A stretch of 64,000 nt of DNA from Kribbella sp. VKM Ac-2568. GTDB taxonomy: Bacteria > Actinomycetota > Actinomycetes > Propionibacteriales > Kribbellaceae. Every line of letters starts with the position of its first letter. The first letter of the stretch is position 1. The position numbers and the translations under genes are program-made. The stretch is from contig NZ_SLVF01000010.1 of NCBI RefSeq assembly GCF_004345365.1, positions 248,001-312,000 on the forward strand, written 5' to 3'. The notes below the pieces were generated by a model that was not told where the DNA came from, ran no database searches, and saw only the letters and a program-made list of their open reading frames with translations. Shown here one piece after another: positions 34,151-44,349 of this stretch.

Positions 34151-35565
34151 GTGGCGCAGAGGGACAGTACAGACTCCGCTGGTGGTCGGAGAGCGTTGCC
34201 GCGCCTGGCGACCGGTTTGTCCCCGGTACGGCGATCAGCCGGACTCGCGGCAGGCGTTGTCGGGCTACCGATCGTCACTACCGTCCTCGTCGAACTCCGC
34301 TCGCAGCTGTCCCTCGAAAGCGTGCTACTGCTGTACCTGCTCGCGGTCGTCCTCGTCGCCGTCATCGGTGGCATCCTGCCGGCCGTTGTCGCCGCTGTCC
34401 TGTCGGTCCTGCTGGCCAACTACTTCTTCACGCCGCCCTTTCACACGCTCTTCGTGGAACAGCGCGACAGCGTGGTCGCGCTGATCGTGTTCGTACTCGT
34501 CGCGCTCACTGTCAGCGTCACGGTGGACCTCGCCGCACGACGACGAGTGGCTGCCGTCCGAAGCCGCATGGAGGCGCAGATGCTCTCCGACCTCGCCGCA
34601 CAGCCTGTGACGAAACGATCGCTGGAAGGCGTCCTGGAACAGGTGCGCGACACGTTCGCGATGACGTCGGTGGCGTTGCTGGTACGGCGCGGCGAGCACG
34701 ACGAGATCGGCGCGATCGTCGGCCCACCTCTGCACGGCCATCCCACCATCACCGCCGCAGCAGGGCAAGGCCTCCGCCTCGTTGCTGAAGGCCCCGAACT
34801 GTTCGCCGAGGACCGCGGCCTGCTGAACAGGTTGGCGATCGCCGCGGCACGAGCTTGGGACACCCAGCAGCTCGCCGGCGAGGCCCGCGGACTGGCAGAG
34901 ATCGACCGGCTGCGCACCGCACTGCTCGCCGCGGTCGGCCACGATCTGCGCACGCCGCTGGCCGGAATCAAGGCGGCCGCGTCCACGCTGCGGCAGAAGG
35001 ACGTCGCCTGGACGGAGGCGGAGCGGGCCGAGCTGTACGAGACCATCGAGGAGTCCGCCGACCGGCTCGACGATCTGATCTCCAACCTGCTGGCGATGAG
35101 CCGCCTGCAGGCCGGTGCAGTTTCGGTCCACCTCGTCGCGACCGCCCTCGACGAGGTCGTCGCCAGGGCACTGATCCACCTCCACGGCGACGGTGTGCAG
35201 GTCGACGTGCCCGATGATCTGCCCCTTGCGCTGATCGATCCCGGACTGCTCGAGCGTGTCATCGCCAATCTGGTAGACAATGCGCGCCGCTACTCACCGC
35301 GCGGCACCGCGGTCCACGTGCACGCGTCGGTCGAAGGGCCAGGATCGGTTCTGCTGCGCATCGTCGACTCAGGCCCTGGCGTCGCCGCCAAGGACCGGGA
35401 CCGAATGTTCGCGCCGTTCCAGCGGCTCGACGACCGATCCGCGGGCGGAGTCGGCCTCGGACTGGCCTTGGCCCGCGGCTTCACCGAGGCGATGGGCGGC
35501 AGCATCACGCCCTCGGACACGCCCGGTGGCGGACTCACCATGACCCTTTCATTGCCGGTGGCAAC

Positions 35566-35569
<4 letters not shown>
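34151..35569 (+). CDS. KdpD-like sensor histidine kinase lacking the N-terminal KdpD/Usp domains
   Basis: A DUF4118-type membrane region (VLLLYLLAVVLVAVIGGILP, then NYFFTPPFHTLFVEQRD) is followed by a GAF-like linker. HisKA has the phospho-acceptor His in AVGHDLRTPLAGIKAAAS. HATPase boxes are NLVDNARRYSP, DSGPGV and GVGLGLALARGF. Full KdpD (~900 residues) begins with a cytoplasmic KdpD and universal-stress domain; these are absent. GTG 34151 was chosen, six bases after the transporter stop. The stop overlaps the response regulator ATG. It probably senses potassium or turgor and controls the adjacent KimA-like transporter; no kdpFABC genes are present. Confidence 0.85.
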
Positions 35570-36240
<671 letters not shown>

Positions 36241-36278
36241 CGAACTGCCTTCGCCCCAGTCCGGCGGCGCAGCAGGAT

Positions 36279-36481
36279 CTAGTCGAGCAGCCGATGCAGC
36301 TCGTCCCCCGCCTCGTCGTACCCGGCATCCCGGATCCGCCGCAGTTCCAGGGATCCCCAGTTCGTCATAGCCCCATCGTCCACGATTGCCGCTAGGACAA
36401 GGTCAAGAATGTCCTCATGCTCATAGGACAGCTGGCTGGAGACGATTATCGCCTCGGCCGGGGTATCCGGGAAAGCAGGTC
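36279..36481 (-). pseudogene. 5'-truncated hypothetical gene
   Basis: A minus-strand frame with no start codon encodes PAFPDTPAEAIIVSSQLSYE, then EDILDLVLAAIVDDGAMTNW and ELRRIRDAGYDEAGDELHRL to a stop at 36279. The protein-like composition and the abrupt loss of frame at 36482, just before the ctaD fragment, suggest the C-terminal part of a lost gene. ATG 36366 inside the frame could start a 29-residue product. Family not recognised. Confidence 0.4.
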
Positions 36482-36575
36482 AGGCTTCCACCGCTGATGA
36501 ATGCTGCCCGACGGACCGGGCTGCGTGTTGACTCTGCCGGCACTCGCTCGACGCGGGTCCAGCCCCGCCAGCGGG

Positions 36576-37316
36576 GTGAAGTTCTTCAACTGGATCGGCA
36601 CCATGTGGGGCGGCTCGATCTCGTTCGACACCCCGATGCTGTGGTCCGTAGGGTTCCTCACCACCTTCCTGTTCGGCGGCCTGACCGGCGTCATCCTCGC
36701 CTCGCCCTCGCTGGACTACCAAGTCTCTGACACGTACTTCGTGGTCGCGCACTTCCACTACGTCGTCTTCGGGACCGTGGTGTTCGCGATGTTCGCGGGC
36801 TTCTACTTCTGGTGGCCGAAGATGACCGGCCGGATGCTCGACGAGAAGCTGGGCAAAGTGCACTTTTGGTTGCTATTCATCGGCTTCCACACCACGTTCC
36901 TCGTGCAGCACTGGCTGGGCGTGGAAGGCATGCCGCGCCGCTACGCGACGTACGGCGCCGACGAGGGGTTCACCACCTTGCATGAGGTGTCCAGCGTCGG
37001 GGCGTTCCTGCTCGGCGCGTCCACACTCCCGTTCCTCTACAACGTCTACAAGTCGCGCAAGTCGCCGCTCGTCGCCGTCGACGATCCGTGGGGCTGGGGC
37101 CGGTCGCTGGAATGGGCCACCTCTTCGCCTCCGCCGCGGCACAACTTCGCCGCGCTGCCGCGGATCCGATCCGAGAGCCCTGCCTTCGACCTGCACCACC
37201 CACACGTCGCGATGTCGGAATACCCGGACAGCGGCGCGCCGCCAGACAACCTGCTGGACGCAGGAGAAGACGAAGGCCGACTCGAGAACCTGAAACAGTC
37301 AAAGGACGACCAGTAG
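36576..37316 (+). pseudogene. ctaD: Cytochrome c oxidase subunit I, C-terminal fragment
   Basis: From [20 protein letters not shown] to the end the frame matches the last ~245 residues of actinobacterial CtaD, including helices with [40 protein letters not shown] and the hydrophilic tail. The first ~310 residues are missing, with the first heme a ligand and the CuB His-Tyr pair, so it cannot form an oxidase. The frame opens upstream at 36501 with unrelated residues. It is a truncated copy of a core respiratory gene whose working version must be elsewhere. Confidence 0.85.
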
Positions 37317-37374
37317 GCGTCAGTTCGGTAGAGCGCGTGCTGCCAGTCAAAGGTCAGGGAGAGCGGGTTCGGCG

Positions 37375-38173
37375 ATGGACAGCCTCACATTCGGCGGTAC
37401 CGCCACGACTCTGTTGCGGCTGGGAGCGTTCACCGTCTTGACCGACCCCAACTTCCTGCACCGTGGGCAACGTGCGTAATTGGGTAAGGGCCTGCGGAGC
37501 CGGCGCCTGACCGAGCCAGCAATGCAGCCGGGCCGACCTTCCGCGACTCGACGCCGTCGTCCTGTCCCAACTGCACGGTGATCATTTCGATCGGATAGCA
37601 CGCCGGGAGCTGGATCATTCGGTGCCGCTGGTGACCACCGTCCACGCTGCCACCCGGCTGAAGCGGTACGGGTTCGCGGCTCAGGGACTGCTGCCGTGGC
37701 AGGTCCATGAGCTGAGGCGAGGCGAAGAGGTGCTAACGATCGAAGCCCTCCCCGCCATCCACGCGCGGGGTCTGCTGGCGGGCCTGCTGCCTCCGGTGAT
37801 GGGCTCGCTGCTGGTCCATCGGACCGGCGGATCTGTGCGCCGACGGATCTACCTGAGTGGAGACACTCTGACCGGAGACCACCTGGACGAGATCCGGAAA
37901 CGCCACCCGGACATCGACACGGTGGTGATGCACCTTGGTGGCACCCGTTTCCTTTTCCACACCGTGACGATGGACGCCGCACAAAGCGTGGACATTCTCC
38001 GGCGAGTTCGTCCCCGGTTAGCCGTGCCCGTGCACTACGACGACTACCGCGTCTTCAAGTCCTCGTTGTCGGACTTCCTCGCGAGCGTCGAGATGGATGA
38101 CGAGAACTGGTGCATCTCGGCTCCTGGCCGCGGCGAAACCTTGCGACTGCCCGATGTCACCCGAGGCAGCTAG
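37375..38173 (+). pseudogene. MBL-fold metallohydrolase, inactivated
   Basis: The reading starts MDSLTFGGTATTLLRLGAFT (UlaG-like N-terminus) and meets a TAA stop at 37477-37479. Homology continues as LGKGLRSRRLTEPAM, then shifts frame near 37530 to LPRLDAVVLSQLHGDHFDRI and on to 38173. The metal motif should be HxHxDH but its first His is Gln (SQLHGDH). Later ligands survive (VMHLGGT, YLSGDT, VPVHYDDY). Stop codon, frameshift and lost ligand together show a dead gene. Confidence 0.85.
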
Positions 38174-38350
38174 ATTCCTGACGGCCGGGTGGGTTGGCCG
38201 TTGTATCCGCGACTATGCACGCTTTGGCGCGCGACAGTCGAGAGTGCCATGCGGAGGGCGCAGGATGTACTCGCTGAGCGCTCGGCACAGGTGCCCCACG
38301 CAGCCATATGGATGACTGTTGCTCGGGGGGCTTCGTCCCTCCTACCGCCC

Positions 38351-39304
38351 TCAGCGCTTTCGCGCGCGCTTAGCCTTTTTCTTGGCGGCTGTCTTCTTCC
38401 CGTCCGCTTTCTTGCTGCCTGACTTCTTTGTCGTCCGCGCGGTGACGTTCTTTTTGGCGGCTCGTGCTTTCGCTTTCACTGTGCCTTTGACGTCCTGGAC
38501 GGTCGAGTAGGTACCGAACAGCGCCGGGTCCGGAGCAGGAGCGGTGCCCGGCCCACCCAGTGGTTCGGGATCGATTAGGTATTCCAGTGGATCGTCGCCT
38601 TCGGTCCATCCGCCTTTCGGTCCTTCGGTGCCGTCGGACAGACCCCAGATGGTGTGGTTGTGAACTTGGTCTTCCTCATCGAAGAAGGCGTTGGGGACGA
38701 TCGGGGTCTCGAGCCCGTCGGTCTCGAGTTCCTCGATCGCTTTCAGCCACTGCTTCTGGTGGACGGTGTCGCGGGCGAGGTTGAACTGGAGCATCGCCTT
38801 GACGCCCGGATCGTCCGTCATGTTGTACAGCCGCGCGGTCTGCAGCCGCCCCTGTGCCTCGGCGGCCGCGTTGGCCCTGAAGTCGGCAAGCAGGTTGCCG
38901 CTGGCCACGATATAACCGCCGTTCCAGGGCACTCCCTGGCAGTTCGCCGGGAGTGCACCGCCGCCGGCCATGATCGCTTGCAGCGGATCCATCCCACCCA
39001 GCATGGCGGCCATCACCGGATCCTGGACCGCCTCGGCAGTCATCGTGGCCGGTGCGCCTTCGAGCAACCGGGCCACCATCGTCGCCAGCATCTCGACGTG
39101 GCCGATCTCCTCGGTCGCCGTGTCCATCAACAGATCCTTGTACTTACCCTCCATCCGGCAGTTCCAGCCCTGGAACAAGTACTGCATCGTCACGCTCATC
39201 TCGCCGAACGCGCCACCGATCAGCTCCTGCAACTTGCGTGCGTACACCGGATCCGGACGCTCTGGCTTTGCCTCGAATTGCAACCGCTTGGTGTGCCGGA
39301 ACAT
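38351..39304 (-). CDS. Manganese catalase with Lys/Ala-rich basic tail
   Basis: The non-heme catalase disproportionates H2O2 at a dimanganese site. Ligand segments are GEMSVTMQYLFQGWN, TATEEIGHVEMLATM, the Glu of AAEAQGRLQTARLYN and LARDTVHQKQW. The core ends near residue 270. The last ~45 residues are an A/K-rich tail (KAKARAAKKNVTARTTKKSG, then AKKKAKRARKR) resembling the basic tails of actinobacterial HU or histone H1, which bind DNA. GAGGAG precedes ATG 39304. The tail may target the enzyme to the nucleoid. The gene appears intact. Confidence 0.93.
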   Translation of the reverse strand: MFRHTKRLQFEAKPERPDPVYARKLQELIGGAFGEMSVTMQYLFQGWNCRMEGKYKDLLMDTATEEIGHVEMLATMVARLLEGAPATMTAEAVQDPVMAAMLGGMDPLQAIMAGGGALPANCQGVPWNGGYIVASGNLLADFRANAAAEAQGRLQTARLYNMTDDPGVKAMLQFNLARDTVHQKQWLKAIEELETDGLETPIVPNAFFDEEDQVHNHTIWGLSDGTEGPKGGWTEGDDPLEYLIDPEPLGGPGTAPAPDPALFGTYSTVQDVKGTVKAKARAAKKNVTARTTKKSGSKKADGKKTAAKKKAKRARKR

Positions 39305-39949
39305 GGAGACTCCTCGGTCGAGAACACCGTGCACCACGAGGTCGTGACCACGGTCGGTTCGGCCCCCGGTACCCCCGGGATCTCCGTCAACACGACGGGC
39401 CAAGACTCAAAGACGGTTTGTTTCGCGCCGGGCGACATCGTCGGCTGACCGGAGAGTCGTGGTACGACTCGATTCTGGTCGACGCCCTGGGCGAAGCATC
39501 AGGGTTGACTTCGAACCACCCAGATCAACCCAGCGCGTTCCCTGGGTCCTTGAACGCCCGGACGCGGCTTCGTCGACAACCTGGTGACCGTCGCCTCGCC
39601 CTGAGCCCTCGATGCTCAGCGCGACATCGGTGTGGATCCCCGCGCGGTGTGGTGTGTCGCTGTGACTCCGGCCACGTCCATCAAAGCGAGCGCGGCGAAC
39701 AAGGCCAGCACCAGGTCAGCAACGCCATCTCTGCGGACACGGACTTCCCCGTCAGCTATCGCAGGATCGGACCTGCGAGCTCTGTTCCCCGTGACGGTGC
39801 GCGATCGACGGTTGTTTCGGCTACGTGAGTACGCCTATGCAGTTCGAGCACCTGATACTCAGCAAGCTGCAAGGGGCTCGCACCGTTAGCGCCTGGTCGG
39901 CGTCGCTGCAGTCGGAAGTCGCATCGGTCACCGGTGACGACGCGGCCAT
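39305..39949. other. About 645 bp without a supported gene
   Basis: All six frames give only low-complexity or interrupted readings. Sequence upstream of the Mn-catalase start presumably holds its promoter. No repeat, tRNA or known protein fragment was recognised before the cytochrome P450 pseudogene. Confidence 0.5.
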
Positions 39950-40770
39950 GTCGGTGATGGGCGTGGGCGCCGCGCCCCGGGCAACCCCGGGCAGACGGCG
40001 GGGCCCGGCGCTGAAGGGGATCAGTGGCCACTCGCCGTCGGAGCGTCCGTCCAACCAGATCTCGGGCTCGAAGTGGTTCGCGAATTCCAGCGCCTGGTCG
40101 TCGCGATGGAACACCGAGGTGACGATCGCGAACTCGGTCCCGGCGGGCGCAGTACCGGCAGCCCACTCGGTCGGCGCGACGCTCTCTCGCAGTACGACGA
40201 GTGTGGTCGGCCACAGGCGCAGGGATTCCTATACTGCGGCGCCCGCGTGGGCGAGCAGCGGCGACTCCTGCGGGTGCTGGGCTTCCTGGACGATGGGATC
40301 GGCGTACTCCGGACGCGCTGCGAGCAACGCGAACAACCGCCAAAGGGCTATTCCTGCTGCGTCGAAGGCGAACAGCCAGTGCGGAACCTGACCCGCCGGG
40401 TCGAGGTCTCCGCCTGGGAGTTGGGTGAGAGCGCCGGCGAGGCTGCCTGGTTCGGCCCGGTTGACGTACTCGTCCAACCGGGCCTGAAAGCGGCGCCGAG
40501 CCGAGGCGTCTCTCAGGTGGAGCTCGGCCCAGTTGGCGTCTGGGCGCAGGGAAGTCGAGCAGCCGGGTCAGCTCGAGGTCGTCGGCCGCCGAGTCGCCAA
40601 TCACGATCCGGCGGACGATCGGCGACCAGATCGCCCGGAACTCCGTCCAGCCCAGGGTCGCCTCGAGCCGATCCAGCTCTTCAGCGATCACTTCAACCAT
40701 CTGGTGGCCGTTGCGGTGTACCGGCTGGTGGGAGTCGAGGACCTGCTCGTTGAGCTGCCGGCGCGCGCCA
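39950..40770 (-). pseudogene. Cytochrome P450, frameshifted
   Basis: Three frames read in order give one P450. Frame A (~40770-40560): MVEVIAEELDRLEATLGWTE and IWSPIVRRIVIGDSAADDLE. Frame B (~40552-40232): I-helix region GQVPHWLFAFDAAGIALWRL. Frame C (~40230-39965): the ExxR motif ESLRLWP, HFEPEIWLDGR and the heme loop PFSAGPRRLPG, where the invariant Cys is Leu in frame. Frameshifts near 40555 and 40231 and the damaged heme loop indicate a dead gene. The substrate of the ancestor is unknown. Confidence 0.75.
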
Positions 40771-41078
40771 CGGAGGGGGGATCGGTAACGAGTACTGCGT
40801 GAGGCTGGAAGCGCCGGAGGTCGCCGACCTTCTCGGTGGCTGCCGCAGAACTCGGTCATCGTCCAAGTCGCTCGGCCAGCCGCGGACGGCGGAGGATCGG
40901 GCCTTGGGCCACCACCGGGAGAAAGATGTCACGAACAGCGCGCCCGGTGTCCGCGATCGAGGCAGTCGGCAAGCTGGATGACATGCAGTTCTGGTGCCCC
41001 TCGTCGCGATCGGGCAAACCGGTTTCGCGGGGTGGGGCGAGGGTACCGGCGGCGCATTGTCGGCGAAGGGACTGGACC

Positions 41079-41501
41079 ATGGGTGACTACGAGGCGTCGA
41101 CCACGGTGGATGTCGCCGCCAATGTGTTGTTCGAGTACCTGGTGGACGTCGAGCGGTTGCCCGAGTACCTGCCGCAGATGACCGAAGCGCACCGGAGCGG
41201 TGGGGACAAGGTTGCGGTCGAGGCGGTGATCCACCCTGAGGGGGAGCCTGAGCGAAAGGTGTCGGGCGAGGCATGGGTGGAGGTTGTCGAGGACGGGAAG
41301 AAGTTGCGTTGGGGTGCACCTGGGCCGCATGAGTACCACGGTGAGCTGGACGTCGACTTTGTTGCCGACGGCACCTCGACGCTCACGGTTCGGCTGCACA
41401 CGGATCATGCCGAGGGCTCGTCCATCGAGGACGATCTCGAGCACACGCTCGCCGGGATCAAGTCCACCGTCGAGAAGGAGGCGGCGAAGCCGTCCGCGTA
41501 G
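41079..41501 (+). CDS. SRPBCC family protein
   Basis: The 140-residue protein begins DYEASTTVDVAANVLFEYLV, the typical first strand and helix of the family, followed by LPEYLPQMTEA and alternating strands with GEAWVEVVEDGKKLRW. A C-terminal helix (EDDLEHTLAGIKSTVEKEAA) completes the fold. GAAGGG lies before ATG 41079. Members bind hydrophobic ligands in an internal cavity; here the function is unknown. It shares only the fold with the SRPBCC protein at 3808. Confidence 0.82.
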   Translation: MGDYEASTTVDVAANVLFEYLVDVERLPEYLPQMTEAHRSGGDKVAVEAVIHPEGEPERKVSGEAWVEVVEDGKKLRWGAPGPHEYHGELDVDFVADGTSTLTVRLHTDHAEGSSIEDDLEHTLAGIKSTVEKEAAKPSA

Positions 41502-41515
41502 GAGGTGCGGTCTTC

Positions 41516-41770
41516 ATGCGACTTGGGTTCAAGCTGATCGCGGAGGCGTTCTCGCCGACCGAGATCGTCGATCAGGCCGTCCGCGCCGAAGCGGCCGGGT
41601 TCGATTTCGTCGAGGTCAGCGACCACTTCCAAACGTGGGTGTCGGAGCACGAACACTCCGGCTTCGACTTCTCGATGCTCACTGCCATTGCGGTTCGTAC
41701 GTCGCGGATCGAGCTCGCGACGGGTGTGACGTGCCCGTTCATCCGCTTTGGTGAAGCGCGTCGATGTTGA
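41516..41770 (+). pseudogene. LLM-class F420-dependent oxidoreductase, N-terminal fragment
   Basis: The frame reads MRLGFKLIAEAFSPTEIVDQ, AVRAEAAGFDFVEVSDHFQ and ELATGVTCPF, matching the first ~80 residues of TIGR03557-type F420-dependent luciferase-like oxidoreductases. Family members have ~320 residues; similarity stops after TCPFIRF and the frame ends at 41770. GGAGG precedes the ATG, 14 bp after the SRPBCC stop, so it was once part of that operon. No catalytic TIM barrel can form. Confidence 0.8.
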
Positions 41771-41833
41771 CGACCGCAAGATCTATGTTCGATTGCACCA
41801 AGGCGGCGGCCAGGTCTGGCGCGGTGGCCGGTG

Positions 41834-42850
41834 TTAGTCACCTCGCGGCCGGGCTGTCGTGGCTTGTTCGGCGGCCGGTGTCTTGGCTGCCGAGGCGCGT
41901 TGGGCGTTGATTTCGGCGCCGAGGAGGACGGCGAGGGAGGACAGGTAGAAGAACAGCAGAGCGGCCATCGGTGTGGCCACCGGCCCGTACACGCTGACAG
42001 TGCGGAACGCGAAGGCGAGGTAGGCCCGGAGCGCGATGCTCCCGACCAGCCACAGGGACATCGCGACCATGGCGCCGGGCAGGTGCGCACGCCACCGGGT
42101 GCGAGTCGGTACGGCGAGGTGGTACATCGTGGTGAGGAGCAGGACGGACAGTGCGGCGATCCCGGGCCAGTACGCCACGGCGAGGCTGGTCTGCACCAGG
42201 TCGTGAGCGCCGCCCGGGACGATCCGCAGCAGGACCCGCGGTCCGGCCACCAGCAACGGCAGGAACACCGCCCCGACGACCAGTGCCGCCAGGTAGAGAC
42301 CGAGCGCCAGCAGCCGGCTATGGACGGCGCCGCGGTGGCTGCGTTGACCGTAGGCGATGGCCAGGGCGTTCACGTAGCTGCTAATCGCCGTCGAGCCGGA
42401 CAACAAAGCCAGCAGGAAACCGAACGAGGCGACGTCTGCCCGGCCGACGGTCAACACGTCATGCACGACCGGCCGGATCAGGGTCGTTACGGCGTCTTCG
42501 GTGACCACACGGGCGGCGACGTCGAGCACCTGCTGTTCCACCGCCGGGACCAGCCCGGGATCGAGCGGGGTGGTCAGGTAGCCGACCAGGCCGAGCAGGC
42601 ACAGCAGCAGCGGCGGCATGGACAGCAGCGTCCAGAACCCGGTCTCCGCGGCCAGGCCCAGCACCCGATGCCGCCAGGCGCTCGCCGCGGCCCGCCGGGG
42701 CAACGCCGCGGCCCGGCCGACCCGCGCCACCACCGGCTCCGCCCACCGCGACCACCACAGTCGGAGGATTGGCAGAACCTCGCGCGCGCCGCGCGCCGTA
42801 CGGTCACGCTGGTGGGCGGCGAACCGCCGCACCGAGCTCACCGGGTGCAT
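41834..42850 (-). CDS. YihY/virulence factor BrkB family membrane protein
   Basis: The 338-residue protein has about six membrane helices with the BrkB pattern: AAETGFWTLLSMPPLLLCLL, GRADVASFGFLLALLSGSTA, YGQRSHRGAVHSRLLALGLY, and PGAMVAMSLWLVGSIALRAY then YGPVATPMAALLFFYLSSLA. The family is often misnamed ribonuclease BN; its transport or envelope role is unresolved. The start lies 11 bp downstream of the AI-2E-type gene stop, so the two are co-transcribed. A disordered charged tail ends the protein. Confidence 0.9.
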   Translation of the reverse strand: MHPVSSVRRFAAHQRDRTARGAREVLPILRLWWSRWAEPVVARVGRAAALPRRAAASAWRHRVLGLAAETGFWTLLSMPPLLLCLLGLVGYLTTPLDPGLVPAVEQQVLDVAARVVTEDAVTTLIRPVVHDVLTVGRADVASFGFLLALLSGSTAISSYVNALAIAYGQRSHRGAVHSRLLALGLYLAALVVGAVFLPLLVAGPRVLLRIVPGGAHDLVQTSLAVAYWPGIAALSVLLLTTMYHLAVPTRTRWRAHLPGAMVAMSLWLVGSIALRAYLAFAFRTVSVYGPVATPMAALLFFYLSSLAVLLGAEINAQRASAAKTPAAEQATTARPRGD

Positions 42851-42861
42851 CGCCGAGGCGC

Positions 42862-44349
42862 CTATCGCGCTGCTGTCGGTGGCGTGGGCGGTGAGCCCGG
42901 ATCACCGGATGGGTGTTCGGGCTCGGCGGGTCGCCGAGACCGACCCCCCCACCGCCGCCGCAGTTGTCTGCCGACGCCGGATGCCCAGGCAATGCCTCGA
43001 GAGCCCGCCGAGCCGGGAGTGCCCGCGGTCGCCGCGGTGCCGTTGCCGGCTGGCTGGGCGCGTAGCACCGCGGCGGTGGGGGTCCCCCAGGGTTCCATCA
43101 GCAGGTGACGGCGCAGATAGATCACGGTTTCGCGGGCGATAGCGGCAAGCGGCAAAGCGACCAGAGCACCGGTAATGCCGTGCAGGTGTCCGCCGAGCAG
43201 GAGCGCGAAGATCACCACCAGCGGGTTGATCCGCAGGCTGTGGCTGAAGACCTGCGGCGCCACCACGTGGCCCTCGAGCTGTTGCAGGACGACGAACAGC
43301 AGCACCAGCCACAGCGCCGTCAGCGGCTCGCCCTGCAACAGCGCAACCAGTACCGCCGGCGCCGCACCCAGAACCGGCCCGAGATAGGGGATCAGCTCCA
43401 TCAGGCCGTAGAACACGCCGAAGAACACCGCGTAGGTCTTCCCGGCGGGAAAGATCCCGAACGCACCGAGCAGCCACAGCGCGGCCCCGGCCGACAGCCC
43501 CATGATGAAACTGAACGTGAGCTGTCCACGGACGTAGCCAGAGACCGCGCGCTGGACCCGCGTCGGATAGTCATCCTCGGCGCCGCCGGCGCCCGGAGGC
43601 ATCAGGTTGCGGGCCAGCGCACCGATCTGCTGACCGTAGAGCAGCATGTAGATCACGATCACCAGAATCAAAATCAGCACGAAACCGGCCTCGACGATCG
43701 TCGTGACCAGGTCGCGGGTGAACGCGACCACATCACCGGAGCCCTGCAGGATCGAGGCCTGCAAGGTATCCAGCGCGGTCTCGCCGGGGCGTTTGATCTG
43801 GATCCCGATGCCGCGCTCGTCCAGCCATCGCTGCAGATCCGCCAGGGACGCGTTCGCCGAGCCAATCAACTGGGGCAGGTCGGCCTGGAACTCCGACACC
43901 TGCGCGGCCACTGGCCGCACCAGCAACGCCACCGCACCGGCCAGGGCGGCGAAGAACGCCACGAACATGACAGCGATCGCGATCCCACGCGGCACCCGGA
44001 CCCGCTCCAGCAGGATGACCAGCGGGTTGACGATCAAGGCAATCACCGCTGCGATCAGAAAGATCATCAATACCGGCGCGGCTGCCCTCGCCAGAGCCGC
44101 CAAAGCGAACAGCGCGACGGCGACGACGATCGCCTGCACCCACCGCGGCACTACCACCGGCTCGACCCGGACCGTTGCCGAGGCGTCTTCGGGCGGGGCC
44201 GACGCGTCTTCGGGCGGGACCGACGCAGCGCCCTCCTGCGAGAGGGCCTTCTGGGACTGCTCGATCTGGGAATGGGTGGCCTGAGAATCCTGGCCGGGGA
44301 GCCGCGGCGACGCCGTATCGCCCAAGGGCCTGTCGTGCTCACTAGTCAT
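42862..44349 (-). CDS. AI-2E family transporter (PerM-like)
   Basis: After a ~65-residue acidic/Gln-rich cytoplasmic segment containing two copies of PPEDAS, the protein has the eight-helix AI-2E/PerM core. Marker segments are RWVQAIVVAVALFALAALAR, ALIVNPLVILLERVRVPRGI, YGLMELIPYLGPVLGAAPAV, LEGHVVAPQVFSHSLRINPL and LLLGGHLHGITGALVALPLA. Members export signals or ions (some are Na+/H+ antiporters); AI-2 export is not implied. ATG 44349 was chosen; the frame continues to 44532 with a non-conserved Arg-rich stretch. First gene of an operon with the YihY gene. Confidence 0.9.
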   Translation of the reverse strand: MTSEHDRPLGDTASPRLPGQDSQATHSQIEQSQKALSQEGAASVPPEDASAPPEDASATVRVEPVVVPRWVQAIVVAVALFALAALARAAAPVLMIFLIAAVIALIVNPLVILLERVRVPRGIAIAVMFVAFFAALAGAVALLVRPVAAQVSEFQADLPQLIGSANASLADLQRWLDERGIGIQIKRPGETALDTLQASILQGSGDVVAFTRDLVTTIVEAGFVLILILVIVIYMLLYGQQIGALARNLMPPGAGGAEDDYPTRVQRAVSGYVRGQLTFSFIMGLSAGAALWLLGAFGIFPAGKTYAVFFGVFYGLMELIPYLGPVLGAAPAVLVALLQGEPLTALWLVLLFVVLQQLEGHVVAPQVFSHSLRINPLVVIFALLLGGHLHGITGALVALPLAAIARETVIYLRRHLLMEPWGTPTAAVLRAQPAGNGTAATAGTPGSAGSRGIAWASGVGRQLRRRWGGRSRRPAEPEHPSGDPGSPPTPPTAAR

